Positions 7,700 through 16,826 of a DNA stretch of 64,000 bases are shown piece by piece. The stretch comes from Pirellulaceae bacterium. Its GTDB lineage: Bacteria > Planctomycetota > Planctomycetia > Pirellulales > Pirellulaceae. Below the pieces are notes generated by a model. That model had not been told where the DNA came from. It was given only the letters and a program-made list of their open reading frames with translations, and made no database searches. Position numbers and translations under genes: made by a program. Location of the stretch: the NCBI GenBank assembly GCA_022448315.1, contig JAKVCA010000019.1:1-64000 (forward strand). Direction: 5' to 3'. Within the stretch, counting starts at the first letter, position 1, and every line of letters begins with the position of its first letter.

Positions 7700-9106
7700 T
7701 TACAGGGATTGGCTCGCGGACTGCAGATGCGGCCGATCCAGTCGACGATTCGTCTCATTGGGCTCGCCATCGAACGCAAGCGCCTCCACCAGTCGATCAA
7801 TCTCTTGGCCGGAACGTTTCTCGGTTACCGCAATCAGGAGACAATCTTCGAGGTGTGGATACCACTGCCCCAAAGGCACTCCAGCAAGGACGCCACAAGC
7901 TTCGGCTGTCTGCAGGCATGCCGAAATATCACCGCGCGGATCACGAACCACAAACTCCTTGAAAAATGGACTCGCCGAACGCCGCATCCAACCCTTGGAT
8001 TCGAGCTGTTCGCATGCGTAATGAGATTTCTTCAAGCAGTGAGTTGCCACCTCCTTGATCCCCTCAGGTCCCACCAGTGATAAATAAATGCTCGCTCTCA
8101 GAGCGAAAAGCCCCTGATTGGAGCAAATATTGCTGGTCGCCTTATCTCGTCGTATGTGCTGTTCCCGGGTCTGCAATGTCAGAACCCAGCATCGGCGGTC
8201 AGAGTCCGTGACGGTTTGCCCCGCGATTCGTCCGGGCATCCGTCGCATGAATGACTCACGACATGCGAGAATCCCCAGATAGGGACCACCGTAAAGTAGT
8301 GGATTCCCAAGAGACTGCCCTTCCGCAACGGCCACATCGACCCCGAGATCACCCGGCCGCTTCAAAACGCCTAAGCTTATGGGGTCAAAAATTTGTACAA
8401 CCTGAACATCGAAGGACTTGGCCGTAGCGACCAAAGATTCCATATCCTCGAGACAGCCGAAAAAGTTAGGGTGCTGCAGGACAAGACACGCCGTCTGTTC
8501 ATCCAACGCCGCCTCGATCGCGGCGGGGCTGACGACCTCATCCTCTGAGTCCACCACGACCAGATCGCAATCCAACTCCCTCAGATACGTCTCCATCACC
8601 TCGCGATACTCGGGATGCACGGTCCCTGCCACGACAACACGGTGGGATCGGCGGGTTGCAGCACGGCACATCAAAACCGCTTCGATCGCCGCAGAGGCTC
8701 CGTCATAAAGGCTTGCATTGGAGACATCCATGCCCGTCAAGCCGCAAATGAGCGATTGGTACTCGAACATGGCCTGAAGATTACCCTGACTCACCTCAGG
8801 TTGATACGGTGTGTAACTCGTGTAAAACTCGCCCCGAGCGGCCAGATTATCGACCACTGCGGGAACAAAATGGTCGTAGGCTCCCCCTCCGAGGAAACAG
8901 AGGTGCGACTCAGTCGACTTATTTTTGGCTGACAATTCTCCCATGTGCCGTGTCAGTTCGATTTCCGACATTGCCGACGGCAAATCCAGCGAACGGCCTA
9001 GCCGTAATTCTTCGGGAATGACGTCGAATAGCTCCTCAATGCTCTCAGCACCGATCGCCTTCAGCATCTCCGCAATGTCGGATTCCGTATTGAAAAAATA
9101 ACTCAC
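7700..9106 (-). CDS. gcvPA: Glycine dehydrogenase (decarboxylating) subunit 1
   Basis: About 468 residues. Alpha subunit of the split P protein, which pairs with GcvPB. Recognisable family sequence runs from the start (YFFNTESDIAEMLKAIG) through FLGGGAYDHFVPAVVD and TPYQPEVSQG, segments shared by all GcvPA proteins. I prefer the GTG at 9106, which places YFFNTES next to the initiator as in relatives; the frame also allows TTG at 9121. A spacer of about 247 bp separates it from gcvH, wider than the other gaps in this operon. Confidence 0.95.
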   Translation of the reverse strand: MSYFFNTESDIAEMLKAIGAESIEELFDVIPEELRLGRSLDLPSAMSEIELTRHMGELSAKNKSTESHLCFLGGGAYDHFVPAVVDNLAARGEFYTSYTPYQPEVSQGNLQAMFEYQSLICGLTGMDVSNASLYDGASAAIEAVLMCRAATRRSHRVVVAGTVHPEYREVMETYLRELDCDLVVVDSEDEVVSPAAIEAALDEQTACLVLQHPNFFGCLEDMESLVATAKSFDVQVVQIFDPISLGVLKRPGDLGVDVAVAEGQSLGNPLLYGGPYLGILACRESFMRRMPGRIAGQTVTDSDRRCWVLTLQTREQHIRRDKATSNICSNQGLFALRASIYLSLVGPEGIKEVATHCLKKSHYACEQLESKGWMRRSASPFFKEFVVRDPRGDISACLQTAEACGVLAGVPLGQWYPHLEDCLLIAVTEKRSGQEIDRLVEALAFDGEPNETNRRLDRPHLQSASQSL

Positions 9107-9353
9107 GTGGATGACCTGCAATGTAAATGGACGGACAACTCATACCGAGTCGTAAGACTCACCACACCAAGTTGGAAATCCGCCTACCAGGGGCGATCTC
9201 AACTCGACTAACATTTGCACCAAATTAGAAAAGAAAACGGATTGTTACCCTCGTGGCAACGGAGACTGACCCGAAACGAGTGCGTCCGCCAGCTTAGTTC
9301 ACCGACATCTCATATTATCTTCGTCTGAGACCCATTATGGAAACACAACTTTT

Positions 9354-9749
9354 CTATGACTCGTCAGCACACTGTTTCTCGTAAGCGGCATGATCCAACA
9401 GCTTCGACAGCGAAGCTTCGTCGCTCAGCCGAACTTTAATCATCCATCCACCGTCGTAGGCGTCATCATTCAGAGTCTCGAGAGCATCTTTTAAAGACTC
9501 GTTGACCTCAACCACTTCACCGTCGACGGGACTATAAAGCGGACTAACCGCTTTCACGGACTCGACTTCACCGAACTCCTTGCCGGACTGCGTCTCAGTT
9601 CCGACCGAAGGCAACTCGATGTAGACGAGGTCGGTCAATTGCTCCACTGCGAATTTGGAGATTCCGACCGTTGCAATTTTGGCCGCGTCCTGATCTTCGA
9701 CCAAGACCCATTCGTGTGTGTCTGCATACAAAAGTTCTTCAAGCTTCAC
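9354..9749 (-). CDS. gcvH: Glycine cleavage system H protein
   Basis: A 131-residue lipoyl carrier that shuttles the aminomethyl intermediate between the P, T and L proteins. The lipoylated lysine is in FGEVESVKAVSPLYSP, near residue 65. The N-terminal YADTHEWVLVED and the C-terminal GGWMIKVRLSD are typical. The start is GTG at 9749, supported by GGAG at 9759-9762 (minus sense) with a 9-nt spacer. It lies 36 bp after gcvT. The substrate-modifying enzyme is the last gene of the same cluster. Confidence 0.96.
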   Translation of the reverse strand: MKLEELLYADTHEWVLVEDQDAAKIATVGISKFAVEQLTDLVYIELPSVGTETQSGKEFGEVESVKAVSPLYSPVDGEVVEVNESLKDALETLNDDAYDGGWMIKVRLSDEASLSKLLDHAAYEKQCADES

Positions 9750-9785
9750 GATTTATTTCTCCACATCCTGGAAATGTCCTTGAAA

Positions 9786-10901
9786 TCATGCTCGTTGATA
9801 AAAAGGTAAATGACAAACTTCAGCCGAATGCCGCTTTCCGCGAATGTCAACTTCGAGTGTTGTCCCCGGTTTCGCTGCAGATTCGTTGAGGTAAGCCATG
9901 GCAATCGGTGTGGAAAGGGTAGGCGAGAAGGTTCCGCTGGTAATTTCCCCCACACGAGTAGCCTGGTGGTAAATCTCACACCCTTCTCGTGCTGGTCGTT
10001 TTCCTTCCAACCGCAAGCCCACGCGAACAGGTAAACCACCTTTTTCGCGAGCCTCCAGAATGGACGATTTTCCGACAAATTCACGGCCCGAACATTGAAT
10101 GGCAAAGTCGAGTCCGGTCTGCGCCACATGGATCGACTCGGAGAGTTCATGGCCATAAAGCGGCATCGCCGCCTCCAAGCGAAGAGTATCCCGGGCTCCC
10201 AATCCCGCGGGCCGAATACCTTGTTCCGCCCCCAAACTCATGAGCGTTTCCCAGACCTCCGAGGCTTGATCGGCACCGACAATAAGTTCCACGCCATCTT
10301 CACCCGTGTACCCGGTTCGGCTTACCGTCAACCCGCCAAAATCACCACTCCGATAGGCACCCGAGTAATAAGGCAGTGAGGAGGCATCCCAATCCAGCCA
10401 TCGACTTACCAGGCGAATGGCTTCGGGACCCTGCACGGCAATCATCGCCGTTTCAAGCGTTCGATCATGGACGGAGCAGGCGTCTGGCTGTTGCCTGAAC
10501 CAATCCACGATCTTCGAACGGTTGCTGGCATTGACAACCATTGAGTAGTGACTTTCGCCATCGGTTGAATTGAGATGGTAGATCAACACATCATCAAGGA
10601 TTGCGCCGTCCGCCCTGCAAACGAGGGAATACCGTATTTTGCCTGGCTGGATTGGCATCACGGCTCGGGTCGAAATTCGATCGAGAAATTGAGCGGCGTT
10701 CGCGCCTGAAAAAGAAAGACGCCCCATGTGAGAAACATCGAAAAGCGATACCTGCTGGCGAGTGGCAAGGTGCTCCGCGACGATCCCCTCGTACTGGATC
10801 GGCATGGACCAACCTGCAAAATCGACCATTCTGGCACTAAGTTCGCAGTGGTTCTGGTGGAGTGGTGTCGTGAGGCTTTCCGAGCCCATAACGATCCCCA
10901 T
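9786..10901 (-). CDS. gcvT: Aminomethyltransferase (glycine cleavage T protein)
   Basis: A 371-residue folate-dependent T protein that releases ammonia from aminomethyl-GcvH and forms methylene-tetrahydrofolate. Family landmarks are HCELSARMVDFAGWSMPIQY at the N-terminus, SLFDVSHMGRLSFSG, VSRTGYTGEDGVELIV (substrate and folate region) and a C-terminal barrel beginning near GLRLEGKRPAREGC. An in-frame ATG at 10889 has GGGGAT just upstream and is the more likely start; the first ATG is at 10901. It is the first gene of the gcv run. The 421 bp upstream show no convincing glycine riboswitch. Confidence 0.96.
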   Translation of the reverse strand: MGIVMGSESLTTPLHQNHCELSARMVDFAGWSMPIQYEGIVAEHLATRQQVSLFDVSHMGRLSFSGANAAQFLDRISTRAVMPIQPGKIRYSLVCRADGAILDDVLIYHLNSTDGESHYSMVVNASNRSKIVDWFRQQPDACSVHDRTLETAMIAVQGPEAIRLVSRWLDWDASSLPYYSGAYRSGDFGGLTVSRTGYTGEDGVELIVGADQASEVWETLMSLGAEQGIRPAGLGARDTLRLEAAMPLYGHELSESIHVAQTGLDFAIQCSGREFVGKSSILEAREKGGLPVRVGLRLEGKRPAREGCEIYHQATRVGEITSGTFSPTLSTPIAMAYLNESAAKPGTTLEVDIRGKRHSAEVCHLPFYQRA

Positions 10902-11322
10902 TAAACTCTGAGGTTTTTTGTCAAATCACCTTCGTCTAGCGGCTAATTAGAAGCCGCCTCAAAACCGCAATCTCGTCGTCAAACCAAAGCCCCCCTCGTT
11001 TCCTGATGTTGAGAGAAAGAGAGAAAGTGGCCCCGCCAGTGTCACGCCGGCCAGAAGCCTCATCTCGATAATGAATCGAAGGTCATGCCTCATACGCTGT
11101 CCTAACGCGAAAGCGCACAATCATCGGTTCCCAAAAACTGAGATTTTCGCAAACGCCAAGATGCCAACGAACGGGAGTCGCCATGTCCGCGCGACTTTCG
11201 AATTGTAGTGGATTCCACAAAAAGGGCCATAAGCCTCGCAGAAAGAACTTCGGACTTTATCTGCAAAAACCTGGCGATAACCCCAGCCTAGCCTGCGATT
11301 GCATGACCCTATATTCGATCTC
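10902..11322. other. Intergenic region between rnr and gcvT
   Basis: No gene is seen. A 6-bp hairpin (GCGGCT, 7-nt loop, AGCCGC, 10939-10957 region) and a purine-rich tract are present. I looked for the glycine riboswitch core and did not find it. Confidence 0.5.
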
Positions 11323-13683
11323 TCACCGGCCTCGCCGTCGTTTTCCAACTGACTTTTTTTTCTGTCCATTCGATCCCCGTTTGGATTGACGGCGACCGCC
11401 GGAATCCTGCACTGAGAGATAGGACGAACTGGATTTCCTGCCTTCACGACGAGTTGAACTTGACTTTCCCGAGTGGTTTTCTCTGTCTGACGGTATTCGG
11501 CGTGGCTTTTCGAACGACCGGGTCTGGTGTCTTAGAATGATCAGGTCGAGCTCGCGACGATCGAGGTCGACATTTGCAACACGCGCCCGAACTTTATCGC
11601 CAAGACGATAGGCTTCACCTGAACGGCGAGCCGTCACCGATCGGCTCACGGAGTCGAAATCGTATCGATCCCGAGGCAAGCTTCGAATGTCCACGCGGCC
11701 CTCGGCGGGTAGGTGCACCCCCTGAACAAAGAGCCCGAACCGCTCCACACCGGTAATGGTCGCGTCCATCTCGAGCCCGACTTTATCGGCCAGATAATTA
11801 AGGAGCTTCAACTTGTTCAGCTCTCTCTCTGCTTTTGCTGCCCGCTGTTCCATATCACTGCAATGCTGACCAAGGCGATTGAGTTGACGAAAATCGGCTG
11901 CCGGCTTCTGGCCCTTACCCAAGGCTTTCAACATTCGATGAATGATGAGATCGGGGTAACGCCGGATGGGCGACGTAAAGTGGCAGTATGCATCTTCATT
12001 CAATGCATAATGCCCTTCTTCTTCAGGGCCATAGGTCGCCTTCTGCATTGACCTCAACACCGCAAAGTTCACAGCCTGTTGTTCCTGTGTATCCCTGACT
12101 TCACCCACAATACGCTGAATCTCGAATCGGCTCGCTAGACTTTCACACTCAATTTCCAACGCACGAACAAAATCCGTAAGATCGCCCAATTTGAGTTGCG
12201 ACGGAGCAGGGTGAATCCGTCGGATAAGATGCAAATCCTGATCGACCAAATACTGCGCAACGGCAACATTGGCAGCGAGCATGAACTCCTCAATGATTTG
12301 ATGGCTCACCGTGTTGATTTCGTAGTGTGCTCCTTCAACTCGCCCCTCTTCATCCAGATCGATTTTTGTTTCTGGAAGGAAAAGCTCCAAAGCGCCTCCT
12401 TGGATCCGCCGCTTCCTCAAAAGCATTGCAAGCTCGAGCATTCGCCCGAGCAGATTAAAAACATCCGGCGAAAGCTTATCTCTCCATTTGGCCGGGTGAT
12501 CGATGTAATCATCCACCTCTTCATAGGTGAATCGCCGGCAGCTCTTCACCGCGGTATCGACGACCATGGTCGACACTGGAATCCCCTCGCTGGTGAATTC
12601 CATTTCTGCGGTCAGCGTCATGCGGACTCGATTCGGTTGCAAACTTGCCAGACCATTCGAAATCAACTCGGGCAGCATCGGAATCACGCGATCAGGCAAA
12701 TAGACACTATTGCCCCGCTTGAACGCCTCGTTATCAAGATTGGTATTCGGGCGAACAAAGTGTGAGACATCTGCAATATGAACACCGAGTCGCCAGTGCC
12801 CGTTGTCCAGTCGCCCCAATGAGATCGCATCGTCGAAATCTCGAGCATCTTCAGGATCTATGGTAATGACCGTTTCCTCGGTAAGGTCTTTACGATCCTT
12901 CGTCCAATCCTCCGCTTCGAACCGTGCCGCCATCGTCCGTGACTCTTCGAGAACCTGCTCAGAAAACTCTTCCGGCAAGTCAAACTCTCGCATGATCGTC
13001 AGGGTATCGACGCCGGAGGTGTGCCGTCCCCCCAACACCTCGGAAATCACTGCCTCTGCTTCATAACGTTCCGAGGGAAATCGCAGCATCTCCACCACGA
13101 CCTTTTCGCCCTTTCGCGCCTGCTTGGCCGTCGAATCCCCGACATAGACTGGCTCGTCGAACTGGTTCCCATCAATTTTGACATAGCCGACGCCACCTTT
13201 CGGAACAAAGGTTCCGACAAACTGCTTCGTCCTGCGAGCCAAAACGTCCACGACATAGCCGACGGGCTGATCGCCGCCATGCCTGCGTCGTTCCGTGATC
13301 TTGACCGCGACGGTGTCGTCGTGTGCCGCGTCTTTGACACGGCTTGCTGGAATAAAAATATCCGTCTTCAGCCAGTCTGGACATGTGCCCTCGCTGGGAC
13401 GAACAAAGCCAAAACCACGGCGTGTCCGATGGAACTGCCCCTCGATCAAACCTTGAGGGGTGCGCGAAGTCTGCTGACGTGATGGGGCTTCGACAAGATG
13501 ATTCGCCCCATAACTGAGCTTTCCCTGTTTGATCAGCATTTTAAGCAGTCGCTTGAACAGCACCTTATCATCGCCCTCTACTCCAAGCTTGCGGGCGATG
13601 ACTCTGGGCTTGACCGGTTGATACTGGTCTCGCAAAACGTAATCCAAGATCCGCTGCGATAGTATTTCAGGGTCGCTTTCCAT
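11323..13683 (-). CDS. rnr: Ribonuclease R
   Basis: About 786 residues from the ATG at 13683. A 3'-5' exoribonuclease that degrades structured RNA. Order of parts: N-terminal winged helix (1-70), cold-shock OB folds (about 80-240), RNB catalytic domain beginning with ITIDPEDARDFDDAISL near 275-290, whose aspartates bind magnesium, an S1 domain (about 645-725, GVERFGLFVQG), and a basic Ser/Lys/Arg-rich tail ending KKKSVGKRRRGR. The yhaM-like exonuclease gene is 124 bp upstream on the same strand, so two 3' exonucleases are neighbours. Confidence 0.96.
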   Translation of the reverse strand: MESDPEILSQRILDYVLRDQYQPVKPRVIARKLGVEGDDKVLFKRLLKMLIKQGKLSYGANHLVEAPSRQQTSRTPQGLIEGQFHRTRRGFGFVRPSEGTCPDWLKTDIFIPASRVKDAAHDDTVAVKITERRRHGGDQPVGYVVDVLARRTKQFVGTFVPKGGVGYVKIDGNQFDEPVYVGDSTAKQARKGEKVVVEMLRFPSERYEAEAVISEVLGGRHTSGVDTLTIMREFDLPEEFSEQVLEESRTMAARFEAEDWTKDRKDLTEETVITIDPEDARDFDDAISLGRLDNGHWRLGVHIADVSHFVRPNTNLDNEAFKRGNSVYLPDRVIPMLPELISNGLASLQPNRVRMTLTAEMEFTSEGIPVSTMVVDTAVKSCRRFTYEEVDDYIDHPAKWRDKLSPDVFNLLGRMLELAMLLRKRRIQGGALELFLPETKIDLDEEGRVEGAHYEINTVSHQIIEEFMLAANVAVAQYLVDQDLHLIRRIHPAPSQLKLGDLTDFVRALEIECESLASRFEIQRIVGEVRDTQEQQAVNFAVLRSMQKATYGPEEEGHYALNEDAYCHFTSPIRRYPDLIIHRMLKALGKGQKPAADFRQLNRLGQHCSDMEQRAAKAERELNKLKLLNYLADKVGLEMDATITGVERFGLFVQGVHLPAEGRVDIRSLPRDRYDFDSVSRSVTARRSGEAYRLGDKVRARVANVDLDRRELDLIILRHQTRSFEKPRRIPSDRENHSGKSSSTRREGRKSSSSYLSVQDSGGRRQSKRGSNGQKKKSVGKRRRGR

Positions 13684-13713
13684 CAAGAACTCGCAATCTC
13701 CTGAGGCACCGTT

Positions 13714-13751
13714 TGATTGGACTTACGCCCGCTGATTGGACTCACGCCCGC
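13714..13751. repeat. 19-bp tandem duplication, one mismatch
   Basis: TGATTGGACTTACGCCCGC at 13714-13732 is repeated at 13733-13751 with one T-to-C difference. It lies in the spacer upstream of rnr. Confidence 0.9.
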
Positions 13752-13807
13752 GATCCTTCCTGCCTCAGCAACTCCCTCAGGCGCTGAGTCTGAGCCGATC
13801 TGTAAAA

Positions 13808-14773
13808 TCAGCTGGAGGATTTCAAAATTTTTCGACCGAGACTCGGCTGGTAGGTGGTCCATGGACTTTCCGCATTTGCATCTTCATCAATCAGCTGGAA
13901 AAACTGATGCAATTTCGCATCAAGGTTATCAATCAGGTGAAGCGCCATCGCTTCCGGCGTCATTGGCAGTTTGGGACTTCCGTATTCGTACTCACCGTGA
14001 TGACTCAAGATAAGATGCTTCAGATGGTAGGCGAGAGATTCAGGAAACGGCTCTCCACTTAGCCCCTCAGCCTGCCGGAGTTTCTTTTCGAGGATTTCAA
14101 CGCCGAGCATGACATGACCGAGCAACTGACCCGCCGTCGTGTAACTCATATCCCTTTCGTATGACAACTCGTCCACTTTTCCCAAATCGTGAAAAAGCAC
14201 GCCCAACACCAGAAGGTCTCGATTGAGTCTCGGATATTGATCGGCAACACGGTCGGCCACCCCAATCAGGGAGACCACGTGCTGCAAAAGCCCTCCCTGA
14301 AACGCATGATGATTCTTTATTCCTGCAGGCGCCTTCAGAAATCTCTCAACCAGAATTTCGTCCATCAGGAATGCCTCAGCAAGGCTCCTCAGATGGGCAT
14401 TTTCCAGCTGCCTAAGACGATCACTTAGGCCACTAAAAAGCGTCTCCACTTCCAAAGGGCCAAGAACCACAAAATCACTCTCATCGACGGTGCCGGGATC
14501 CACGCTGAAAACTTTTGTGAGGATCAACTGCAACTGGCCATTGTAAAATTGACTTGCACCTTGAACGCGCAGGTAATCGCCGCTTTCGAATGACTGAGAA
14601 ACCCGCTCATTCGCATTCCACATCATGGCCGTCAACGAACCTGTTCGATCTGCCAGACGCAGTTGCAGGTAAAGATTGCCGCTACGATTCGCCCGCAACT
14701 GCTTTTCGATGACCAGAAAGATCTCGTCGACGTTTTCGCGTTCAACGAGTTGATTTACAAATCGCTTTGACAT
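13808..14773 (-). CDS. YhaM-like 3'-5' exoribonuclease (OB fold plus HD domain)
   Basis: About 321 residues from the ATG at 14773 (MSKRFVNQLVERENVDEIF); further in-frame ATGs are at 14788 and 14818. Residues 1-125 form an OB-fold nucleic-acid-binding domain (GNLYLQLRLADRTGSLTAMM). An HD phosphohydrolase domain follows, with metal ligands in GGLLQHVVSL, VLFHDLGKVDEL, GHVMLG and LSHHGEYEYGSP. This is the architecture of Bacillus YhaM, an Mn-dependent 3' exonuclease acting on RNA and single-stranded DNA. It is upstream of rnr, which supports a role in RNA decay. Several inverted repeats lie before the gene. Confidence 0.85.
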   Translation of the reverse strand: MSKRFVNQLVERENVDEIFLVIEKQLRANRSGNLYLQLRLADRTGSLTAMMWNANERVSQSFESGDYLRVQGASQFYNGQLQLILTKVFSVDPGTVDESDFVVLGPLEVETLFSGLSDRLRQLENAHLRSLAEAFLMDEILVERFLKAPAGIKNHHAFQGGLLQHVVSLIGVADRVADQYPRLNRDLLVLGVLFHDLGKVDELSYERDMSYTTAGQLLGHVMLGVEILEKKLRQAEGLSGEPFPESLAYHLKHLILSHHGEYEYGSPKLPMTPEAMALHLIDNLDAKLHQFFQLIDEDANAESPWTTYQPSLGRKILKSSS

Positions 14774-14821
14774 TTTGTCCGGGACCATGGGGTTAAAATG
14801 GGAGTAAACTCTAACCATAGA

Positions 14822-14838
14822 GGTACCAAACTGGTACC
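14822..14838. promoter_or_regulatory. Paired GGTACC palindromes, possible operator
   Basis: GGTACC, 5 nt, GGTACC. It lies a few bases upstream of the outermost ATG of the yhaM-like gene. A regulatory role is inference. Confidence 0.35.
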
Positions 14839-14863
14839 GTCGAGGGGACCCAAAGCAAAAAGT

Positions 14864-14879
14864 GTGACGAAACTGTCAC
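14864..14879. promoter_or_regulatory. GTGAC-N6-GTCAC inverted repeat, possible operator
   Basis: A perfect 5-bp inverted repeat with a 6-nt spacer (GTGACGAAACTGTCAC), the shape of a dimeric repressor site. The binding protein is unknown. Confidence 0.35.
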
Positions 14880-14935
14880 CCTCATGACGCCACATGCCGA
14901 TTTTACGAGGTATGGGAAAAATCAGAAAAATCGAT

Positions 14936-14987
14936 GAGAGTAAATACGGACCCTGGGTGACCCTCCGTGAATGTGCCGTTTACTCTC
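14936..14987. repeat. Nested inverted repeat, possible structured RNA element
   Basis: An outer perfect 9-bp stem, GAGAGTAAA (14936-14944) with TTTACTCTC (14979-14987), encloses an inner ACGGA (14946-14950)/TCCGT (14964-14968). It could be a leader structure for either flanking gene. Confidence 0.45.
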
Positions 14988-15193
14988 CGTGCACTGTCTC
15001 TCCATAATGCCGTTCAGCGTGCAGCTTGATGGCCTGAAAACTTACTGGGGTGAATTGCCCGCGGCATTCTTCGCGCCCCGGGACAATGGCCTTCCCTCGA
15101 GCGATCGGAATTGACAGCCATCCACTGCGATCGGGCATTCACCGTCGGTAAGTAACAAAGAACGACGCAATTTTCGAGATTGATGACACCTCC

Positions 15194-15931
15194 ATGAAAG
15201 CACTAATCCTTGCCGGGGGTGCCGGCACCCGCCTCCGCCCCTACACCATTACCATCCCCAAGCCCCTACTACCCATTGGGGACATGTCGGCGTTGGAACT
15301 TTTAATCCGACAATTGGCACGGGATGGCGTTCAGCAGATAAGAATGACCGTCGCATACAAGGCAAACTTGATGCAGGCCATGCTGGGAGATGGCCGTGAA
15401 CTGGGCGTTGAAATCGACTACTTCTGTGAAGAAGAGCCCCTCGGTACCGCCGGATGTCTTGCCATGCAAGGCGAATGGTTCGATCAGGATCTATTGGTTT
15501 GCAACGGAGATCTTCTGACCAATATTAATTTTGCGGACATCATGACGGCTCATCGCGTCGCGGCATCCGAGGTCAGTCTTTGCGTTCGGAAGCAGGAAGT
15601 CCCAATCCCGTACGGCGTGGTCGAATTCAATGAAGAGCTCGATCTGCAAGCCTACGACGAAAAGCCAACGTTATCTTACTGGGTGAGCATGGGACTTTAC
15701 GTCATCAGCCCGGCTGCCAAACAGCACATTGCTTCCGGGACACGCATGGACATGCCTGATCTGCATTTAAAATCAAAGTCCGCGGGTAGAAAAGTCCAGT
15801 GCATTCCCGTCGAGGGGCCCTGGTTCGATATCGGGGCGTTCGAGGATTACGATCGAGCTTGCGCCGCGTTCAACGCATCTCCAGATCTCTTCTTGCAACC
15901 CCCTGAAACGTCTCCTGGAGTCAGGACATGA
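15194..15931 (+). CDS. Sugar-1-phosphate nucleotidyltransferase
   Basis: A 245-residue nucleotidyltransferase of the hexose-1-phosphate family. It activates a sugar phosphate to an NDP-sugar. The N-terminal ALILAGGAGTRLRPYT is the nucleotide-binding signature and PKPLLPIGD the sugar-phosphate loop. LLVCNGDLLTNI carries the metal-binding aspartate, and PWFDIGAFEDYDRA is a second catalytic segment. It has no left-handed beta-helix, so it resembles short RmlA/mannose-1-phosphate guanylyltransferase enzymes. The exact sugar is not readable. It opens a four-gene plus-strand cluster with two sugar dehydratase/epimerase genes and a glycosyltransferase. Confidence 0.88.
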   Translation: MKALILAGGAGTRLRPYTITIPKPLLPIGDMSALELLIRQLARDGVQQIRMTVAYKANLMQAMLGDGRELGVEIDYFCEEEPLGTAGCLAMQGEWFDQDLLVCNGDLLTNINFADIMTAHRVAASEVSLCVRKQEVPIPYGVVEFNEELDLQAYDEKPTLSYWVSMGLYVISPAAKQHIASGTRMDMPDLHLKSKSAGRKVQCIPVEGPWFDIGAFEDYDRACAAFNASPDLFLQPPETSPGVRT

Positions 15932-15941
15932 GAGGATACCG

Positions 15942-16826
15942 ATGAGGTGGCTGGTCACTGGATACCGAGGGTTTTTAGGTCGAGCGATCTTGACGCACCT
16001 CCGAAACGCCGGCGTCGACGCAAAACCCATGACCCTGCAGGGGAGAAGAGTTGACCTCTTGGAGCGGGCATCTCTGCGCAGAATATACCAAGACGAACCT
16101 TCAGTCGGCTTGCTTCACCTCGCGGGAATCCATGGTGCCCAAATTGCTCCTCGTGAGTTTGAGCAGGCTCACGTTCAGACCACACGCAACCTGCTTGAAC
16201 AAGGTCTTGGCAAAATCAAGCGGTGGATTTCGGTGGGCTCCGCTGCAGAATATGGACTTTCTGCGTCTGAAGAGCTTTTCGAGGAGTCTTCACGCTGTGT
16301 CCCAGCGACGGCTTACGGTCATTCAAAACTGAAGCAGACACAACTGGTCCAAACATTCTGTGAAAAAGAAAACATTCCCTGGGTTGTTTTCCGAGCCTTC
16401 AACGTTTTCGGCCCCCAACAGAAGCCCGGCTTGCTGATCCCTGACACACTCGCCCGACTTCGTCGACACAAACGGGAGTTGAATGCCAACTTTCAGGCCC
16501 GCTACGGCGCGGATGTCCGTGACTTTCTTCCAATTCGAACCCTTTGCGAGATGGTCCTTCAACTGGTGCGTGGTCAGACCGAGAATGGCATCTACAATGC
16601 ATGCTCGGGTGTCGGTACTTCCGTGGCCCAGATCACGGCATGGCTTGCCAGTGAAATGGGGGTCAACTTCGTGAGCGAGACCGAAGGCACCGACGCGGAT
16701 CATCCCCCGAATTATTCCGTCGGAAATCCAACTCGGATTCAGCGATTGATAAAAGACGATCTCGCCTTCAATCTCGAACAAGAAATTCGATACATCGCCC
16801 GAGAAGGAGCATTGGAATCGCCATGA
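15942..16826 (+). CDS. NAD-dependent sugar epimerase/dehydratase
   Basis: A 294-residue extended short-chain dehydrogenase. RWLVTGYRGFLGRAI is the Rossmann GxxGxxG motif and the catalytic Y-x3-K is in TAYGHSKLKQ (near residue 125). RAFNVFGPQQKPG is a typical substrate-loop segment. It probably epimerises, dehydrates or reduces the NDP-sugar made by the gene 10 bp upstream. The start has GAGAGGATACCG before it. The stop overlaps the next ATG by 4 bp, so translation is coupled. Confidence 0.88.
   Translation: MRWLVTGYRGFLGRAILTHLRNAGVDAKPMTLQGRRVDLLERASLRRIYQDEPSVGLLHLAGIHGAQIAPREFEQAHVQTTRNLLEQGLGKIKRWISVGSAAEYGLSASEELFEESSRCVPATAYGHSKLKQTQLVQTFCEKENIPWVVFRAFNVFGPQQKPGLLIPDTLARLRRHKRELNANFQARYGADVRDFLPIRTLCEMVLQLVRGQTENGIYNACSGVGTSVAQITAWLASEMGVNFVSETEGTDADHPPNYSVGNPTRIQRLIKDDLAFNLEQEIRYIAREGALESP

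Larger units (their letters stand above)
14774..15193. other. Intergenic region between divergent genes, rich in inverted repeats
   Basis: No gene is seen. It separates the minus-strand yhaM-like gene from the plus-strand sugar cluster and holds three inverted-repeat structures listed separately. Confidence 0.6.

Noticed and set aside
10902-11100. Glycine riboswitch before gcvT
   Set aside because: Some short segments (ACGAAGG, CTCAGAG) recall the motif but the paired regions and the core order are not present.
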